From: Candidatus Synechococcus spongiarum SP3
GTDB lineage: Bacteria > Cyanobacteriota > Cyanobacteriia > PCC-6307 > Cyanobiaceae
Assembly: GCA_001007665.1 (NCBI GenBank)
Contig: JXQG01000014.1
Location: 1-37,973 of the forward strand
DNA length: 37,973 nt
Direction of reading: 5' to 3'
Part shown: positions 1-7,570 of the stretch, piece by piece
Position numbering within the stretch: position 1 is the stretch's first letter
How the letters are laid out: the number at the start of each line of letters is the position of its first letter
Notes under the pieces: model-generated
The model's input: the letters and a program-made list of their open reading frames with translations, nothing else
Told to the model about the DNA's origin: nothing
Databases searched by the model: none
Made by a program: the position numbers and the translations under genes

Positions 1-64
1 CGCTATCTGGAACCTTGTGGCAGCCCTTCTTGCATCACGCTAAATCCTTTTTGTCCACAGGACC
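1..64 (+). mobile_element. Right end of an IS5-family insertion sequence, cut by the window edge
   Basis: Bases 2-43 read as the last codons of a transposase (ending WNLVAALLASR, then TAA). They are followed by TTGTCCACAGGACC at 51-64. The same arrangement of a WN-L-VA-LL tail and then TTGTCCACAGGCCC closes the decayed IS at 8943-9787, so both are ends of related elements of the IS5 (IS427/IS1031-like) type. The tail here keeps its reading frame, unlike the second copy. The rest of the element lies to the left of the window, so its integrity cannot be judged. Confidence 0.7.
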
Positions 65-68
65 TGGT

Positions 69-143
69 CAAAGTGAGCAACTGCAAAGAGGAGAGGCCAG
101 CGAAGATATTGGCAGGAAAGCTGCTCAGGGAATTATTATCTAA
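69..143 (-). pseudogene. Leucine-rich-repeat protein fragment (about one repeat)
   Basis: On the minus strand this stretch reads LDNNSLSSFPANIFAGLSS followed by LQLLTL. This matches the leucine-rich-repeat consensus (LxLxxNxLxxLPxxxFxxLxxLxxL) over about 25 residues. Nothing resembling a repeat protein continues on either side: the IS end starts at 64 and an unrelated kinase fragment lies at 136-333. It is therefore a remnant, not a gene. LRR proteins of this style are eukaryote-like surface or effector proteins known to be enriched in sponge symbionts; that link is inference from one repeat. Confidence 0.55.
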
Positions 144-333
144 GGTCCAGACTGAGGGTGTCCTGCTGCCAGGGATCTTCCCCCCAGCGCCAGCGCAGCA
201 GCCCCCCGACCTGGGCGCCGCCCCAGTCAATCCGGGCCTGCCAGAGACACGGCAGCCGCTCCTGTCCCGTCAACTCCAGCAACGCCAGCTTATGGCTGGT
301 GCTGCCGGCATTCACCACAAGACTGGTGGGCAT
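136..333 (-). pseudogene. ackA: Acetate kinase N-terminal fragment
   Basis: The 65-residue reading frame starts MPTSLVVNAGSTSHKLALLE, which matches the conserved N-terminus of acetate kinase (the VLNxGSSSxK phosphate-binding strand). Full-length acetate kinase is about 400 residues, so roughly 85 percent of the protein is absent. The frame runs into a stop at 136 next to an LRR fragment. Acetate kinase interconverts acetyl phosphate and ADP with acetate and ATP, but this piece cannot encode an active enzyme. Its start codon looks original. The fragment sits in a run of unrelated gene remnants. Confidence 0.6.
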
Positions 334-454
334 TGGTCGGAAGACAAGGCTGCCTAAAGCCTGCCACTGAGCCAGGCTTGAAATCTATCGTCCAAAGCAT
401 CTCGGTGCTCGGACCACCACCCGTGATAAAAAGAGCAAACTGGTCTTCAGGCTG

Positions 455-691
455 GCCATCCGTCAGCAGCCTTGGCGTCTCGGCGCCGGCAGACCACCAA
501 ACGACATCCTCCTTGATGGTGTCCAGCTTGGCCAAGGGGCGGGCTTGTCCCGCTTCCGTTTCCAGCACGGCATAAATCTCGTCCCTGGGCACCCCGTCAC
601 AGAGCAAAGCCCACTCCATGTTGTTGATGGGTCGCTTCTCCAAACTGCGCTTGCCCGGATAGGTTGCCGTATCGAATATGGCGCAAACATC
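455..691 (-). pseudogene. PotD-like ABC transporter substrate-binding protein fragment
   Basis: About 79 residues on the minus strand (including FDTATYPGKRSLEKRP, then NNMEWALL and VVWWSAGAETPRLLTDGQ) resemble the middle of periplasmic spermidine/putrescine-type solute-binding proteins, where a PGKR segment and a WW-SAG segment are usual. A complete protein is about 350 residues. Neither the N-terminal signal region nor the C-terminal lobe is present: upstream DNA switches to an outer-membrane barrel fragment on the other strand, and downstream to acetate kinase. Substrate cannot be told. Confidence 0.5.
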
Positions 692-740
692 GGTTGGCGG
701 CTGGCATCCGATGCCGTCGCATCGACAAGATCCCAGGTGA

Positions 741-1206
741 CGGCTCCTCCTCTCCCACGCAGCGGAGGGCTTACGGGATCGGGGCTTCTCCGGTTCCCTC
801 TCCTGGCGGCAGAAGCCAGACTCGGATCTGGGGGCCGCCCTGTCGCTGACCCAGGCTGTGGGTGGGTCCTCCTCCGGCGGCGCAGACGCCCTGCTCTCCC
901 GCGTCACCCTGGCGGAAAGGGCCGCTAACGACGACGGCACACCAACGGACCGCCTGAAGGGCCAACGCCTGGACCTCCAACTCGGCTACGGCTTCCTCAC
1001 CTTCGGCGACCGCTTCACCCTCACCCCGGAGGTGGGGTTGGGCCTCGACGACAGCGGACGCGACTACCCATCGGCTGGAGCTTGGTCCGACCGGATGATG
1101 GGGAATCCTTCTCCTTCTCCTTCGACATGACCCGCCGGGGCCCAACAACAACGCTGGCTCCATGCCAGAGCACGGGATCCAACTTGAGTTGAACACACGG
1201 TTCTGA
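741..1206 (+). pseudogene. Autotransporter / outer-membrane beta-barrel C-terminal fragment
   Basis: From 741 one frame reads a barrel-like sequence (GFSGSLSWRQKPDSDLGAAL, later LDLQLGYGFLTFGDRFTLTP) of alternating polar and hydrophobic strands. The frame breaks near 1074: IGWSLVRPDDGESFSFSFDM continues in a second frame, and the tail EHGIQLELNTRF is in a third, ending at TGA 1206. The closing phenylalanine is the classic terminal signature of proteins assembled by the BAM complex. At least two frameshifts and the missing passenger and signal peptide make this a pseudogene. The match to an autotransporter barrel is by strand pattern and C-terminus, without a database search. Confidence 0.6.
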
Positions 1207-1389
1207 ACACAGCAACCCTGCCCAAGAATGATCACCGCTCCGTTGAGCAGTGTTCAGAGAACGGCAATATCAGAGGTGTCTTATGTCCAAATATCCTGTT
1301 GATTCTCCCAATATTCCCTGACATTCTCGAATCGGTGGATTCTTTCTGTAATCTTGCCAATCTCTCGCGGATAGAAGTCCATCATGACA

Positions 1390-2043
1390 TCACAAAAACT
1401 GTAACATCCACTCTTTTCTTGAATTTCGCTCTATCATGCGAATGCTGTTCGAGTTGGCAATCTGAATCTGTCCCCAGCCAAGGGCGCCTACAGTCAAACA
1501 CTTCCAATCAAGAAACTCAATTGGCGTGAACAAGACATCTGAAACTTCAAGATCAGTTCCTTCAATCGAATACTTGATCATGACGAGAGAGAAAACGTTG
1601 GCATCTGATTCATAAAATCTTGCCAGCCGCTCGACAGATATAAGATTGGGCATGTTGAAGCTGGTACCCTCTCTATGGGTGTTTACGTCTATCACAGAGT
1701 AGATTCCCTGCACATCGGTGAATGCCATATCAGCCATGGCACGTCGTGCAAACTCGCACGAATACTCGCTACACCAATCTCCAAGGAAGCTCTCGAACCT
1801 GTCGGCCACCAAAGACTCCAATGCATCTCCGACGGCTCTTGGGCTACGGGATGTTTGTGGCGAAAGGAAACCATCCCGGGAGTTGATGTACTCCTTGATT
1901 CTGGTTGCCACTTTCTTATGATGCCCTTGGTAGTAGAAAATCGACTTCATTCGAAAATCGCTCCTTGGGAAGAGTTGTTCTGTCTTTTTGCTTGGGATAC
2001 TCTTTGTTGCTGAGGGAAGAGTTTCGTTCCCAGAATACGCCAT
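1390..2043 (-). CDS. Putative type II restriction endonuclease (PD-(D/E)XK-like, lysine replaced)
   Basis: The gene lies just downstream of and overlaps a DNA methyltransferase on the same strand, the usual arrangement of a type II restriction-modification pair. The protein (217 residues from ATG 2043, preceded by AAGGA at a good distance; an alternative ATG at 1950 also has AAGGAG upstream and gives 186) contains SRSPRAVGDALESLVADRF, then DMAFTD and VIDVNTHREG, then FNMPNLISVERLARFYESD. The spaced D...VID-x-(K)-TH layout fits a PD-(D/E)XK nuclease core, but the expected lysine is asparagine (AAC at 1681-1683). No recognition site can be read from the sequence. AT-rich codon use differs from the GC-rich neighbours, suggesting acquisition by transfer. 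Either a degenerated enzyme or a natural variant. Confidence 0.65.
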   Translation of the reverse strand: MAYSGNETLPSATKSIPSKKTEQLFPRSDFRMKSIFYYQGHHKKVATRIKEYINSRDGFLSPQTSRSPRAVGDALESLVADRFESFLGDWCSEYSCEFARRAMADMAFTDVQGIYSVIDVNTHREGTSFNMPNLISVERLARFYESDANVFSLVMIKYSIEGTDLEVSDVLFTPIEFLDWKCLTVGALGWGQIQIANSNSIRMIERNSRKEWMLQFL

Positions 2044-3058
2044 CTTTATATCCTTGGATGGCTGAATCCCATCGTACAGCAGAAAGTCGTTTTCTTGTCC
2101 AGCAAAGGTATTCCATATTGATGTCAATACCACACCAACGTCTGCACAGTTTTTCCGCAACCACTGCAGACGTGCCACTCCCCAAGAACGGGTCAAAGAC
2201 AAAGTCGCCTTCTTTAGAACTCGCAAGAATCAGTTTTGCAAATAACTTTTCTGGCTTTTGTGCAGGATGAGGAGTGTTTTCAGGCATTGACCAGAATGGT
2301 ACCGTCAAATCTGTCCAAATGTTGGATGGATGTGTTAAACGAAAATTCCCATCGCTCTCGTGCTTCCAATCTTTCGGGTTTCCGTTCAGGCGATAAGGTG
2401 CCAATACTTTGCGCTTCAGCTTTACAGCATCTACATCGAAATAGTAATTCTCGTAATTAGTACAAAACCAAATGTCTTCCGTATTGTTCTTCCAATTTCG
2501 TCTTGCACCTCTCCCCTTTTCCCGTTCCCAAGTGATTCTGTTTTGCACTAAAAATCGTTTTTCCAAAACTGGCAGTACTAATGCTGATGTCCTCCAATCG
2601 GAACATACATAGAGCGTGGCTGTAGGCTTCATCATTGGAATCAGTAATTCTATCACTCTCTCAAACCAAGATGCGTAGCACTCTTTATTCAGTTTCCTGA
2701 AGTAATTTCCATTGTAGTTTTTTGTTAGATTATATGGTGAATCGAGGATGAGCAGGTCAATGAATTGAGTGGGAAGGCGAGCCGCTATTTCGAAGAAGTC
2801 ACCTCCGACAAGCTGGCAGTCTATGTCCTGACGGTCAACTGCTGTTTCAACACGCAAAATGGACTTGGAAAGCGCAAGAAGCTCTTCTGGAGCACATGTC
2901 AGCGTTCGATTCCGTGGAGCGACCGACCGATCACAGGCAACTTGTCGCCCGTCAGGTCGTTCGCCTTGAAGTCCGTCCTGTACCGTCGCCCCCTGCACGG
3001 ATGGGAGCCCTTGACACGCCGACGGCTGAAGGCGGAAGGATGGACCAGCATTGGTCAT
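1916..3058 (-). CDS. Type II DNA methyltransferase, beta class (N6-adenine or N4-cytosine)
   Basis: The methyltransferase core is clear: motif IV DSPYNL at residues 106-111, and near the C-terminus FDPFLGSGTSAVVAEKL (residues 288-304), the AdoMet-binding FxGxGT motif, preceded by HPAQKPEKLFAKLIL. Motif IV before motif I defines the beta class. Motif IV normally reads (D/N/S)PP(Y/F); here the first proline is serine (TCA). The protein would modify the site cut by the overlapping endonuclease. The first about 50 residues (to about 2910) are GC-rich, unlike the rest, show no recognisable domain, and the ATG at 3058 lacks a ribosome-binding site. The true 5' end may have been replaced by foreign sequence; a TTG within codons 65-70 is a possible alternative. 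Confidence 0.75.
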   Translation of the reverse strand: MTNAGPSFRLQPSACQGLPSVQGATVQDGLQGERPDGRQVACDRSVAPRNRTLTCAPEELLALSKSILRVETAVDRQDIDCQLVGGDFFEIAARLPTQFIDLLILDSPYNLTKNYNGNYFRKLNKECYASWFERVIELLIPMMKPTATLYVCSDWRTSALVLPVLEKRFLVQNRITWEREKGRGARRNWKNNTEDIWFCTNYENYYFDVDAVKLKRKVLAPYRLNGNPKDWKHESDGNFRLTHPSNIWTDLTVPFWSMPENTPHPAQKPEKLFAKLILASSKEGDFVFDPFLGSGTSAVVAEKLCRRWCGIDINMEYLCWTRKRLSAVRWDSAIQGYKDGVFWERNSSLSNKEYPKQKDRTTLPKERFSNEVDFLLPRAS

Positions 3059-3087
3059 GCATGATTCAGTATGAATGTTATAGACTC

Positions 3088-3728
3088 ATGCCCCCCGTCC
3101 CCCTGGCTGCCCTGAATCCCGCAGATGGCGCCCCAGGCCTGGCATTGGCCTGCTAGCGCGCCCTCGTGCTGGGTGTCGTCCAGGGTCTCACCGAGTTTCC
3201 CCCATCAGCAGCACGGCCCACCTCAAGGCGGTGCCGGTGTTGCTGGGCTGGGGGGATCCTGGCGTGGCGGTCACCGCTGTGTTGCAACTGGGCAGCATCG
3301 TGGCCGTGATCGCCTATTTCCGGAAGGATTTGCGCCAACTGGGCCTGGGGCTGTTGCGGGGCCTGCGGCAAGGGAATCTGAATGCCCCGGAGACGCGGCT
3401 GGGGCTGGCCGTTGCGGTGGGCACCGTGCCCATTCTTGCGGCCGGCCTCACCATTCGGCTGTTCTTCTACGAGGCCTACGGGGCATCGGTGCTGCGCAGC
3501 TTGGCGGGGATCGGGGTGGTGTCCATGGTGATGGCGGCGCTGCTGGCCTTGGCGGAGCGGGTGGGTCGGCGGCGCCATGGCCTTTGGCAGGTGAGCGTCA
3601 CCGCGGAGTGGCTGTTGGGGTTGGCGCAGATGCTGGCCCTGGTGCCGGGGGTGTCCCGCTCGGGCAGCACCCTCACGGCAGCGCTGCTGATGGGCTGGCT
3701 TGTTCGCGGGCTTGGGGGACATCCTTAG
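3088..3728 (+). pseudogene. uppP: Broken undecaprenyl-diphosphatase
   Basis: UppP (BacA) is an inner-membrane phosphatase that recycles undecaprenyl pyrophosphate for peptidoglycan synthesis. The order of conserved pieces is intact: LVLGVVQGLTEF, then ISSTAHLKAVPVLLGWGDPG, then GVSRSGSTLTAALL. There are three lesions. An in-frame TAG at 3154-3156 replaces the tryptophan expected before RALVLGV. One base is missing in the TTTCCCCC stretch around 3197-3203, shifting the frame inside the ELPISS motif. The coding sequence ends at 3728, right after the GVSRSG motif, so the last third of the membrane domain is missing. The start ATG at 3088 is a guess. UppP activity is essential, so another copy or a PAP2-type phosphatase is expected elsewhere. 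Confidence 0.85.
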
Positions 3729-3764
3729 CCTGGCTGTGGACTTTTCCTGCGTTGCAGGGCGCCC

Positions 3765-4226
3765 TCAGGTGAGGTTGAATTCCGCCAGGGCATGAACAAG
3801 GTTGTGGTGATCATGGCCGGGGCGCACCAGCTTGCACAGGGCAAAGCGCTCCAGTTCACTGAGCCGCTGCCATTGGGCTTGGCGCATGGTTTGTCCTGCG
3901 GCGTGAAGAGCAGCGGTCATCCCGGCAGGGGGCTGCTCCTGCCGCCAGGGGGGAACCTGGGGAATGGGCAGCTCCCCGACGGGACCATCCCCCATGACCG
4001 CAGTTCGTTGTTTGAGATGCACGGCGAAATCCCGGAGATCCTGGGGCCCATCCGGCCAGTCCACCAACTGTTGCCGCTCCCCCTGATCCAGGGCCAGCCA
4101 GTGGCGCAGTTTGAGCTTGATGCCGCTCAGGTCCAGCTTGCGGCGCACACAGAGGGGGATGCAGCGCCAACTGCCCATGAAGTCTGCTTCAAAGGCAAAG
4201 CAGCGGCTCGCCTCACTTATCGGCAT
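3765..4226 (-). CDS. narM: Nitrate reductase-associated protein NarM
   Basis: The 153-residue protein matches the cyanobacterial nitrate-reductase-associated family: FAFEADFMGSWRCIPLCVRR followed by KLDLSGIKLKLRHW and ERQQLVDWP. NarM is needed for active ferredoxin-dependent nitrate reductase NarB in cyanobacteria, probably for its maturation. Its ATG (4226) overlaps the end of the TrpD-like gene by 10 bp, so the two are co-transcribed and translationally coupled. No narB, nirA or nitrate transporter gene lies in the window, so the partner enzyme would have to be elsewhere. The gene converges on the broken uppP with only 36 bp between. Confidence 0.8.
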   Translation of the reverse strand: MPISEASRCFAFEADFMGSWRCIPLCVRRKLDLSGIKLKLRHWLALDQGERQQLVDWPDGPQDLRDFAVHLKQRTAVMGDGPVGELPIPQVPPWRQEQPPAGMTAALHAAGQTMRQAQWQRLSELERFALCKLVRPGHDHHNLVHALAEFNLT

Positions 4227-5299
4227 GTTGCATGTTGGCGTTGCGTTTTCATGCTCTGCAGCACTTGACGGAGGCGATCCCGCTTCCGGCGCACCTGGCC
4301 ACTGGCCAGCAGCTCATCCGCCTCCGCCAGGCAATCGGGCAAGCAGCGCTCACGGTTCAGGAACCACAGGTAGGAGCCGCTGTTCCAGAGCACAGCCCGG
4401 CGCAGGGGGCCGTGGCCCTGCAAGGCAGCTTCCGCCATCCGGGACCAGGCCTCCTCATCGCTCCACACCAGATCCTGCCCAAAATAACCGTGGTCGCGGG
4501 GATGGAAGATCTGTCGCTCCGTCTGCCCGTTGCGCACATGGGCAAGGATGCCGACGCGACTGGTGGGGATATCCGTGCTGCCCTCCAACCCCTTCACCGT
4601 GACAACGTTGCGCTCTCCATATTCCGCCAGGGCCGCCCAGGCTCGGCTCTCCGTTGGGGGATGGACAAATCCGGACACCAGCAGATGGGCCCCCTTGTGG
4701 GGAGACCAGAGCAACTCCAGACTTGCCACCGGGGGGCGCTTGCCCAGTTCGTCGCGAATCTCCACCAGCGCCTCGGCTGCCGGGAAGTGCAGGGGCTGAT
4801 GGGTCAGGGCCAGGGTCTCCTGGTCAAGACAGTCCTGCACAGCGGCAATGGTGAGCCCGGAAAAGTCAATGCCCACGTATTGAAACAACTCCATGGGGGT
4901 GATGCCGTATTTGATGGGCATGCGCCGCCCCCCATGGAGAATGACGGGATGTCCCGCTGTTGCCAATACCAGGGCGGTTAGGGGAAAAACCGGCGCGGTC
5001 CTGGTGCGACCGTCGTAGGGCATCCCGAAGGAAACGGGCAGGTGCGGGCCCTGGCTGTGAAGGGATGGGCCATGGGCATCGTAGTGGTCCAACATGCCCG
5101 CCAACTCCTGGGGTTCCGGGCGGCGGATGCGATGGGCAATGAGAAAAGCCCCCACCTGCGCGGGGGTGGCGTCGCCGCTGAGCATCAACGCCATGGCTTC
5201 CGCAGCCTCCTCCCGGGAAAGACCGAGGCTGGTGTGTTCGCCGCTGCCAATTTTGCGCAGTAGCTCACGGAAGCGTTGCCGGCTGCTCCGATTCACCAT
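4217..5299 (-). CDS. Anthranilate phosphoribosyltransferase-family protein (TrpD-like)
   Basis: The protein (360 residues) has the family fold in order: an N-terminal helical domain (EEAAEAMALMLSGDATPAQV, then GAFLIAHRIR), followed by a PRPP-binding-like domain with LVLATAGHPVILHGGRRMPI and KYGITPMELFQYVGI. True TrpD has a GTGGD motif in this region; here the equivalent loop is not evident, and this longer cyanobacterial branch is usually annotated only as TrpD-family. It may therefore not make phosphoribosyl-anthranilate. It is the first gene of a two-gene operon with narM (10-bp overlap), and relatives near nitrate genes in marine cyanobacteria suggest a nitrogen-linked role, which is inference. 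No NtcA box (GTA-N8-TAC) was found in the 277 bp upstream. Confidence 0.75.
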   Translation of the reverse strand: MVNRSSRQRFRELLRKIGSGEHTSLGLSREEAAEAMALMLSGDATPAQVGAFLIAHRIRRPEPQELAGMLDHYDAHGPSLHSQGPHLPVSFGMPYDGRTRTAPVFPLTALVLATAGHPVILHGGRRMPIKYGITPMELFQYVGIDFSGLTIAAVQDCLDQETLALTHQPLHFPAAEALVEIRDELGKRPPVASLELLWSPHKGAHLLVSGFVHPPTESRAWAALAEYGERNVVTVKGLEGSTDIPTSRVGILAHVRNGQTERQIFHPRDHGYFGQDLVWSDEEAWSRMAEAALQGHGPLRRAVLWNSGSYLWFLNRERCLPDCLAEADELLASGQVRRKRDRLRQVLQSMKTQRQHATCR

Positions 5300-5576
5300 G
5301 ACGAGCCTCCCGAGATCATCTCAGCAACTGCCGCTGGTGACAATGCAGGAATGATCCATGTGTTGTTCCGGCCTCGTCGTCCTGGCAACTGCTCCATGCA
5401 GCCGTAATTTTTGGGTCTCCCCATCCTGCTGAGGGGGCGCGACCCTTCGAGTATCTATTGCGACAGTTTTTGCCGAGTCCCTGGATTGGCGTCGGTGAAA
5501 CCATCCACGGGGATGCGCCAACGCGGGCCACGGTCCTTATGGTTAAGCAACCTCCGTGTCCTGGACTGCTGTTGCC

Positions 5577-6002
5577 ATGAATGCCTCCCATCAGGTCACC
5601 AGTCCGGAGCTTGCCCAGACTGTTGCCAGTGTGGCCACGGCCTTCCGCCAACGGTTTCCCGACGGACAAGCCGATCTTTGCCCCTGGCGGGACGATTGGC
5701 GCACCCGCCGTTGGGAGCAGCCCAACTCCATCGACCTGGGCTTTCACTTCCCCGGCTGGAGTCCTCGCCTGGCCTGCCGTAGTGTATTGGTGCAGTTGCA
5801 GTTCAAGACGCCGCCAGGGCAGCAGGGGCAACTGTTGGGCCTGGTGCTGCGGGGCATCAGCTTTCGGGGGGAGCAGTGGCGGCTTGCCACCCTGGGGCCA
5901 TGGCAGCCGGAGGGCAAAGACACGCCTACAGAGGACGTGAGCCAGGCGCTGCAGCACTTTTGCCGTGATGTTTTCAAGCTGTTCGGTGCTGTCGCCAGCT
6001 AA
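5577..6002 (+). CDS. Conserved hypothetical protein, picocyanobacterial type
   Basis: The 141-residue soluble protein has no motif I recognise. It has few charged repeats and no signal peptide or membrane segment. Visible features are WRTRRWEQPNSIDLGFHFPG in the first half and LVQLQFKTPPGQQG in the middle. GC-rich third positions and a regular amino-acid mix support real coding. ATG 5577 was chosen over an earlier in-frame start at 5556 because the next residues look like a normal soluble N-terminus. It converges with the GNAT gene (67-bp gap). The 277 bp upstream (5300-5576) shows no gene or clear promoter. Confidence 0.6.
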   Translation: MNASHQVTSPELAQTVASVATAFRQRFPDGQADLCPWRDDWRTRRWEQPNSIDLGFHFPGWSPRLACRSVLVQLQFKTPPGQQGQLLGLVLRGISFRGEQWRLATLGPWQPEGKDTPTEDVSQALQHFCRDVFKLFGAVAS

Positions 6003-6068
6003 GAATCCAGTTGAGAACAAGACAACTGGGCACCAGTGCCGCGCTTCACAGTTGCGGGGCTGGCGCCT

Positions 6069-6674
6069 TTACTCCAAGGGTGGTGTGTGGCGGTACACCA
6101 GGCTGCCGTCCAGCAGAGTGGGCTCACGCTGGGCGCCCAGTGCCTCCATCAAGCCAATGCAACGGGTGTTGTCTGGAGAGACGTAGCTCACCAGGCGGGG
6201 AAACTCCAGCGCTCTGAAGGCGTAATCCCGTGCCGCCTGGGCGGCCTCCAAGGCAAGGCCCTGGCCTTCGGCGGCCTGGATGAGGGTGATTCCCAACTCC
6301 GGGTCTTGATCACCCGGCTCAAACCCAAGCAGAACCACCCCCAACGGGTCGCCATCCGCCTTCTGCGCCATGACCCACGCACCATGGCCACGCCAGAGCC
6401 AGGTGCTGCATATGCGTGCGAAATCATCCCAGGCCTCCTCCCGTGTCATGGGGCCGTTCATGAACTGCGCCCGCTGGGAGCAGGCGATCTGGGCATAGAT
6501 CTGGAAATCCGTGATGTGGGGAGCCCGCAGCCACAGGCGTGCTGTCTCCAAAATCGGGATCTGGGCGGTGATGCGCCGGGCCAGTGCCGCTGCCGGTCCC
6601 ACGGGGGGACATTCATGGGGGCCGGGTCTCTCGGACGTGTTCACAGCTAGAGACCTCACAGACCCGTGATGCAA
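6069..6674 (-). CDS. GNAT-family N-acetyltransferase (RimJ/RimL-like)
   Basis: The opening ETARLWLRAPHITDF is the typical start of RimJ/RimL-like acetyltransferases. PLGVVLLGFEPGDQDPELGI and AAEGQGLALEAAQAARDYAF cover the acetyl-CoA-binding motif A, although the usual Q/R-x-x-G-x-G/A is diverged to EGQGLA. VSYVSPDNTRCIGLMEALG covers motif B (the N-x-x-S/C position). Substrate unknown; homologues acetylate ribosomal N-termini or small molecules. The ATG at 6674 lies inside the end of fabI (19-bp overlap); a GTG at 6644 is an alternative start. It follows fabI directly and is likely co-transcribed. Confidence 0.8.
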   Translation of the reverse strand: MHHGSVRSLAVNTSERPGPHECPPVGPAAALARRITAQIPILETARLWLRAPHITDFQIYAQIACSQRAQFMNGPMTREEAWDDFARICSTWLWRGHGAWVMAQKADGDPLGVVLLGFEPGDQDPELGITLIQAAEGQGLALEAAQAARDYAFRALEFPRLVSYVSPDNTRCIGLMEALGAQREPTLLDGSLVYRHTPPLE

Positions 6675-7435
6675 TAGCCCCCGTCCACGTAAAGAACCTG
6701 TCCGCTGATGCCGGAGGCCAGGGGGCTGGCCAGGAACGCGGCGGTGTTGCCCACTTCCTGTTGGGTCACGGTGCGGCGCAGGGGGGCCTTGGCCTCCACG
6801 TGATGGATCATGTCCAGAATGCCTCCCACAGCAGAGCTGGCGAGGGTGCGGATGGGGCCGGCGCTGATGGCGTTCACCCGCACCTGCTGGGGCCCCAGCT
6901 CAGCCGCCAGGTAGCGCACGGACGCCTCCAGGGCCGCCTTGGCCAGTCCCATGACGTTGTAGTTGGGAACGGCCCGCTCGGCCCCCAGGTAGGTCAGGGT
7001 GATCACACTGGCCTCTGGCGAGAAGAGGGGTTTGGCCAGGCGGCAGAGGGACGTGAAGGAGTAGGTGCTGATCTCCAGGGCGCTGCGAAACCCCTGGGCC
7101 GTGGTGTCGCTGAAGTCCCCCACCAGATCCGCCTTGTTGGCAAAGGCAAGGCAGTGAACGAGAATATCCAGTTGGCCCCACTGGCTCTCCAGTCGCTGGA
7201 ACACCGCCTGCATCTGGTCCGGATTCTGCACGTCCATGGGCAGAAAGAGGCCGGGATTGAGGGGCGCCGTGAGCTCCCGCACCTTGGCCTCAAACCGCCC
7301 CTTCTCGTCAGGGAGATAGGTGATGCCCAGCTCAGCCCCGGCAAGATGGAGTTGCTGGGCAATGCCCCAGGCGATGGAGCGGTTGTTGGCAATGCCGGTT
7401 ACCAGGGCCTTCTTGCCGCTGAGATCAAGGAGCAT
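6656..7435 (-). CDS. fabI: Enoyl-[acyl-carrier-protein] reductase (NADH)
   Basis: FabI reduces the trans-2 double bond of enoyl-ACP, the last step of each fatty-acid elongation cycle, in the cytosol. The 259-residue protein has the expected length. The N-terminal nucleotide-binding loop reads LVTGIANNRSIAWGIA, which is diagnostic of FabI rather than other short-chain dehydrogenases. The catalytic residues Tyr149, Tyr159 and Lys166 (spaced as in E. coli Tyr146, Tyr156, Lys163) sit in LTYLGAERAVPNYNVMGLAK. The substrate-binding loop AISAGPIRTLA and the tail LYVDGGYCITGL complete the match. It precedes the GNAT gene in the same direction. Confidence 0.97.
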   Translation of the reverse strand: MLLDLSGKKALVTGIANNRSIAWGIAQQLHLAGAELGITYLPDEKGRFEAKVRELTAPLNPGLFLPMDVQNPDQMQAVFQRLESQWGQLDILVHCLAFANKADLVGDFSDTTAQGFRSALEISTYSFTSLCRLAKPLFSPEASVITLTYLGAERAVPNYNVMGLAKAALEASVRYLAAELGPQQVRVNAISAGPIRTLASSAVGGILDMIHHVEAKAPLRRTVTQQEVGNTAAFLASPLASGISGQVLYVDGGYCITGL

Positions 7436-7570
7436 GATTGCAAAGGAGCACGTGGTGTTATTGTCCCTTAGCGGATGCCCTCAGAGATGTCCTGGGCCGT
7501 GGGCTCCTTGACCGGACGCCCCCTTGGAGGTAGGTAGGATCAGTAAAGGTTGTCTTGGTGAACAGGCCTG

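Noticed and set aside
5300-5576. Possible NtcA box for the TrpD-like/narM operon
   Set aside because: No GTA-N8-TAC motif found by eye on either strand.
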